Source: Nocardioides panzhihuensis (GTDB lineage Bacteria; Actinomycetota; Actinomycetes; Propionibacteriales; Nocardioidaceae). Taken from it: a DNA stretch of 64,000 bases. This document shows, in pieces, positions 62,155 through 64,000 of the stretch (the first letter of the stretch is position 1; each line of letters starts with the position of its first letter). Below the pieces are notes generated by a model. The model was not told the DNA's origin and made no database searches. It was given only the letters and a program-made list of their open reading frames with translations. The position numbers and the translations under genes are program-made. Location: assembly GCF_013408335.1 (NCBI RefSeq), contig NZ_JACBZR010000001.1:2728001-2792000 (forward strand). The letters are read 5' to 3'.

Positions 62155-62787
62155 TCAGGAGCGGAGGGCTGCGCGCTGCTTCCACACGCCGTGGAAGAAC
62201 TGGGCACCGGACCACATGGTCAGCGCGACCGCGACCGCGAGGCAGACCTGGAAGGCGTAGAAGACGATCTCCCAGACCAGGGCGTCACCGAAGGCGCCGC
62301 CGTGCGCAGAGCCGTGCGGCAGCGGGAGCAGCAGGCCGCCGAGGGCAACGGCCTGCACGGTGGTCTTGATCTTGCCGAGCTCGTCGGCCGGGATCACGAT
62401 CCTCTTCAGGACCGAGAGCCGCAGCAGGGTGACGCTCCACTCGCGCAGCAGCACGATGATGGTCACCCACCACCACACGTCGCCGACGATCGAGAGCCCG
62501 ATGAGGGCCATGCCGGTGACCGCCTTGTCGGCGATCGGGTCGGCGATCTTGCCGAAGTCGGTGATCAGGTTGTGCTTGCGCGCCAGGTCGCCGTCGATCT
62601 TGTCGGTAATCATCGCGAGCACGAAGATCACGAACGCCACCCAGCGCAGGGTCGGGTTGTCGCCGCCGTCGGCGAGCAGGGCCCACGCGAAGAACGGCAC
62701 GGCGAGGATCCGCAGCGTGGTCAGCGCGTTGGGTACGTTCCAGTTGCTCGTCTTCACGGCAGCGTCATCGTTCGACTGGGCGTTCAC
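62155..62787 (-). CDS. pgsA: CDP-diacylglycerol--glycerol-3-phosphate 3-phosphatidyltransferase
   Basis: Makes phosphatidylglycerophosphate. The 210-residue membrane enzyme has the complete CDP-alcohol phosphotransferase motif, D-x2-DG-x2-AR-x8-G-x3-D-x3-D, seen as DKIDGDLARKHNLITDFGK then IADPIADK. Start: GTG 62787 has GGAGG 7 bases upstream, and both lie in repeat E2; the frame extends 7 codons into the repeat. Follows rimO on the same strand, the usual order. Confidence 0.93.
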   Translation of the reverse strand: MNAQSNDDAAVKTSNWNVPNALTTLRILAVPFFAWALLADGGDNPTLRWVAFVIFVLAMITDKIDGDLARKHNLITDFGKIADPIADKAVTGMALIGLSIVGDVWWWVTIIVLLREWSVTLLRLSVLKRIVIPADELGKIKTTVQAVALGGLLLPLPHGSAHGGAFGDALVWEIVFYAFQVCLAVAVALTMWSGAQFFHGVWKQRAALRS

Positions 62788-62873
62788 GCAGCCACCTCCG
62801 TAGCGCAAGCGCCAGAATACGGACGCGGCTGCGTGATGACTTCATGGTTCGCTCGCTGACGCTCGTTCACGGG
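62785..62873 (-). repeat. Repeat E, copy 2: hairpin leader at the pgsA start codon
   Basis: An 89-base element about 87% identical to 20699-20787. On the minus strand it forms a 9-bp outer stem (CACGCAGCC/GGCTGCGTG), inner stem TCCGTA/TACGGA and a 15-base loop. The outer stem includes the pgsA GTG, and the GGAGG sits at the inner/outer junction. A base-pair exchange between the copies (G-C to A-T) keeps the stem. Lies 8 bases beyond the rimO stop. Confidence 0.75.
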
Positions 62874-62880
62874 CTGCACC

Positions 62881-64000
62881 TTAACCGTTCACCGAAGCGA
62901 CCAGGTCGACGCCTTCGGAGGCGATGACGGTCGCGGGCACGAGATCGCCCGGGCGTACGCGCTCGACGTCGCCCTGAAGGGACGTCATGCCGTCGACCTC
63001 GGGGCCCTGATGGAGGGCCCGGCCGAGGGTCTCGCCATCGGCGACCTCCTCGACGAGCACGACGACCTGCTCCCCGATCCGCTCCTCGGCACGCTGGGCG
63101 GTGAGCTCCTCGACGAGCTCGTTGACGTGCTCGACGCGGGCCCGGATCTCGTCCTCGTCCAGCTTGATCGAGTCGTCGAAGCCCGCGGCCTCGGTGCCGT
63201 CCTCGTCGGAGTAGCCGAAGACGCCGGTGACGTCCATGCGCGCGGCGACCAGGAAGTCGGTGAGGATCTCGAGGTCCTCCTCGGTCTCGCCGGGGAAGCC
63301 GACGATGACGTTGGACCGCACCCCGGCATCCGGGGCGTAGCCGCGGATCTGCTCGAGCAGCCCCAGGAAGCTCTCCGGGTCGCCGAACCGCTTCATCCGG
63401 CGCAGGACCGCGTTGGAGGCGTGCTGGAAGCTCAGGTCGAAGTAGGGCGCCACGCCCGGCGTGGTGGCGATGACCTTCAGGAGGTCGGGCCGGGTCTCGG
63501 CGGGCTGCAGGTAGGAGACACGGACGCGCTCGATGCCGTCGATGGCCCCGAGCTCCGGCAGGAGCGTCTCGAGCAGCCGGAGGTCGCCGAGGTCCTTGCC
63601 GTAGGAGGTGGAGTTCTCCGAGACCAGGAAGAGCTCCTTGACGCCCTGCTGGGCCAGCCACTGGCCCTCGTGGAGCACGTCGGAGGGACGCCGCGAGACG
63701 AACGAGCCGCGGAACTGCGGGATCGCGCAGAAGGTGCAGCGCCGGTCGCAGCCGCTGGCCAGCTTCAGCGGCGCCCAGGGGGCGTCGTCGAGCCGCGTAC
63801 GTCCGGCGAAGCCGGGCACCTGGTCCACGGCCGCCATGCCGGGGACCGAGATCGCGGAGGCGTCGCGCTCCACCGGCGAGATCGGCAGCAGCAGCCGACG
63901 GTCCTGAGGCGTGTGCGGGTGGTGGGCCTCGCCGCTCAGGATCGAGCGCAGCTTGGCGGCGATGTCGGGGTAGTCGTCGAACCCGAGCACCGCGTCGGCC
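62881..64000 (-). CDS. rimO: Ribosomal protein S12 methylthiotransferase RimO (N-terminus beyond window)
   Basis: A radical-SAM methylthiotransferase modifying an aspartate of ribosomal protein S12. Visible parts: end of the UPF0004 domain ([20 protein letters not shown]), the radical-SAM cluster [19 protein letters not shown] (CxxxCxxC), [20 protein letters not shown], and the C-terminal TRAM domain. The frame is open to the edge, so the true start lies outside. Placement before pgsA favours RimO over MiaB. Confidence 0.92.
   Translation of the reverse strand, partial: ADAVLGFDDYPDIAAKLRSILSGEAHHPHTPQDRRLLLPISPVERDASAISVPGMAAVDQVPGFAGRTRLDDAPWAPLKLASGCDRRCTFCAIPQFRGSFVSRRPSDVLHEGQWLAQQGVKELFLVSENSTSYGKDLGDLRLLETLLPELGAIDGIERVRVSYLQPAETRPDLLKVIATTPGVAPYFDLSFQHASNAVLRRMKRFGDPESFLGLLEQIRGYAPDAGVRSNVIVGFPGETEEDLEILTDFLVAARMDVTGVFGYSDEDGTEAAGFDDSIKLDEDEIRARVEHVNELVEELTAQRAEERIGEQVVVLVEEVADGETLGRALHQGPEVDGMTSLQGDVERVRPGDLVPATVIASEGVDLVASVNG

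Overview
The window is high-GC (roughly 70%) DNA with strongly GC-biased third codon positions, frequent GTG starts and many ATGA/GTGA stop-start overlaps. Gene content (ClgR, DUF3046, DUF3263, DUF3037/HipA-like pair, ECF42 sigma with a DGPF partner, actinobacterial RecA promoter and SOS boxes, DUF222-HNH protein) points to an actinobacterium, most likely a Nocardioidaceae relative such as Nocardioides. That placement is inference from gene families and order. It looks chromosomal; I saw no rRNA, tRNA, CRISPR array or replication origin.

Layout. 0-5 kb: truncated acetyltransferase, DGPF protein plus ECF42 sigma factor, methionine aminopeptidase, DUF3263 protein, TrkA-type potassium channel. 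5-8.2 kb: carbohydrate ABC importer (binding lipoprotein and two permeases, no ATPase). 8.5-12.7 kb: dicarboxylate symporter divergent from a CitA/DcuS-type two-component system. 12.7-15.5 kb: methyltransferase, acetyltransferase and glyA. 15.7-19.4 kb: sulfate assimilation operon (cysteine-rich leader peptide, sulfite reductase, small zinc ribbon, APS reductase, sirohydrochlorin chelatase). 19.5-24.7 kb: DUF3037/HipA-like pair, PPK2, acetyltransferase, phosphoribosyltransferase, recX and recA. 25-27 kb: putative copper-responsive cluster (DUF4396, CsoR-like operator, DUF6153, DUF305). 27-32.8 kb: MFS exporter, DUF3046, DinB-methyltransferase fusion, ABC-2 exporter. 32.9-37 kb: HelD-like helicase, acetyltransferase, Asp/Glu racemase, methyltransferase. 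37.4-40 kb: an IS110-family element splitting a DUF222-HNH gene. 40.5-47.5 kb: PPOX protein and an oxidative cluster (flavin monooxygenase, P450, aldehyde dehydrogenase, acyl-CoA ligase, SDR). 47.6-50.8 kb: amino-acid permease, MocR regulator, small kinase. 50.9-56.5 kb: Lhr helicase and Nei-type glycosylase. 56.6-64 kb: clgR, cinA/pncC, secreted GH84 hexosaminidase, secreted nuclease, pgsA, and rimO running off the edge.

Most distinctive are several families of short structured repeats: (A) three long inverted arrays of a 21-bp unit, two filling convergent gene gaps and one inside lhr in frame; (B, C) short repeats present both between genes and inside genes; (D) a 45-bp hairpin present twice; (E) an 89-bp hairpin element at the GTG start codon of two unrelated genes. 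The IS110 element carries an upstream noncoding hairpin in which two 8-mers together spell its own 14-bp target site, as expected for bridge-RNA guides, although their order and polarity are not canonical. The rimO-pgsA-cinA-clgR and DUF3046-recA-recX genes, which lie close together in many actinobacteria as I recall, are here spread over about 40 kb.
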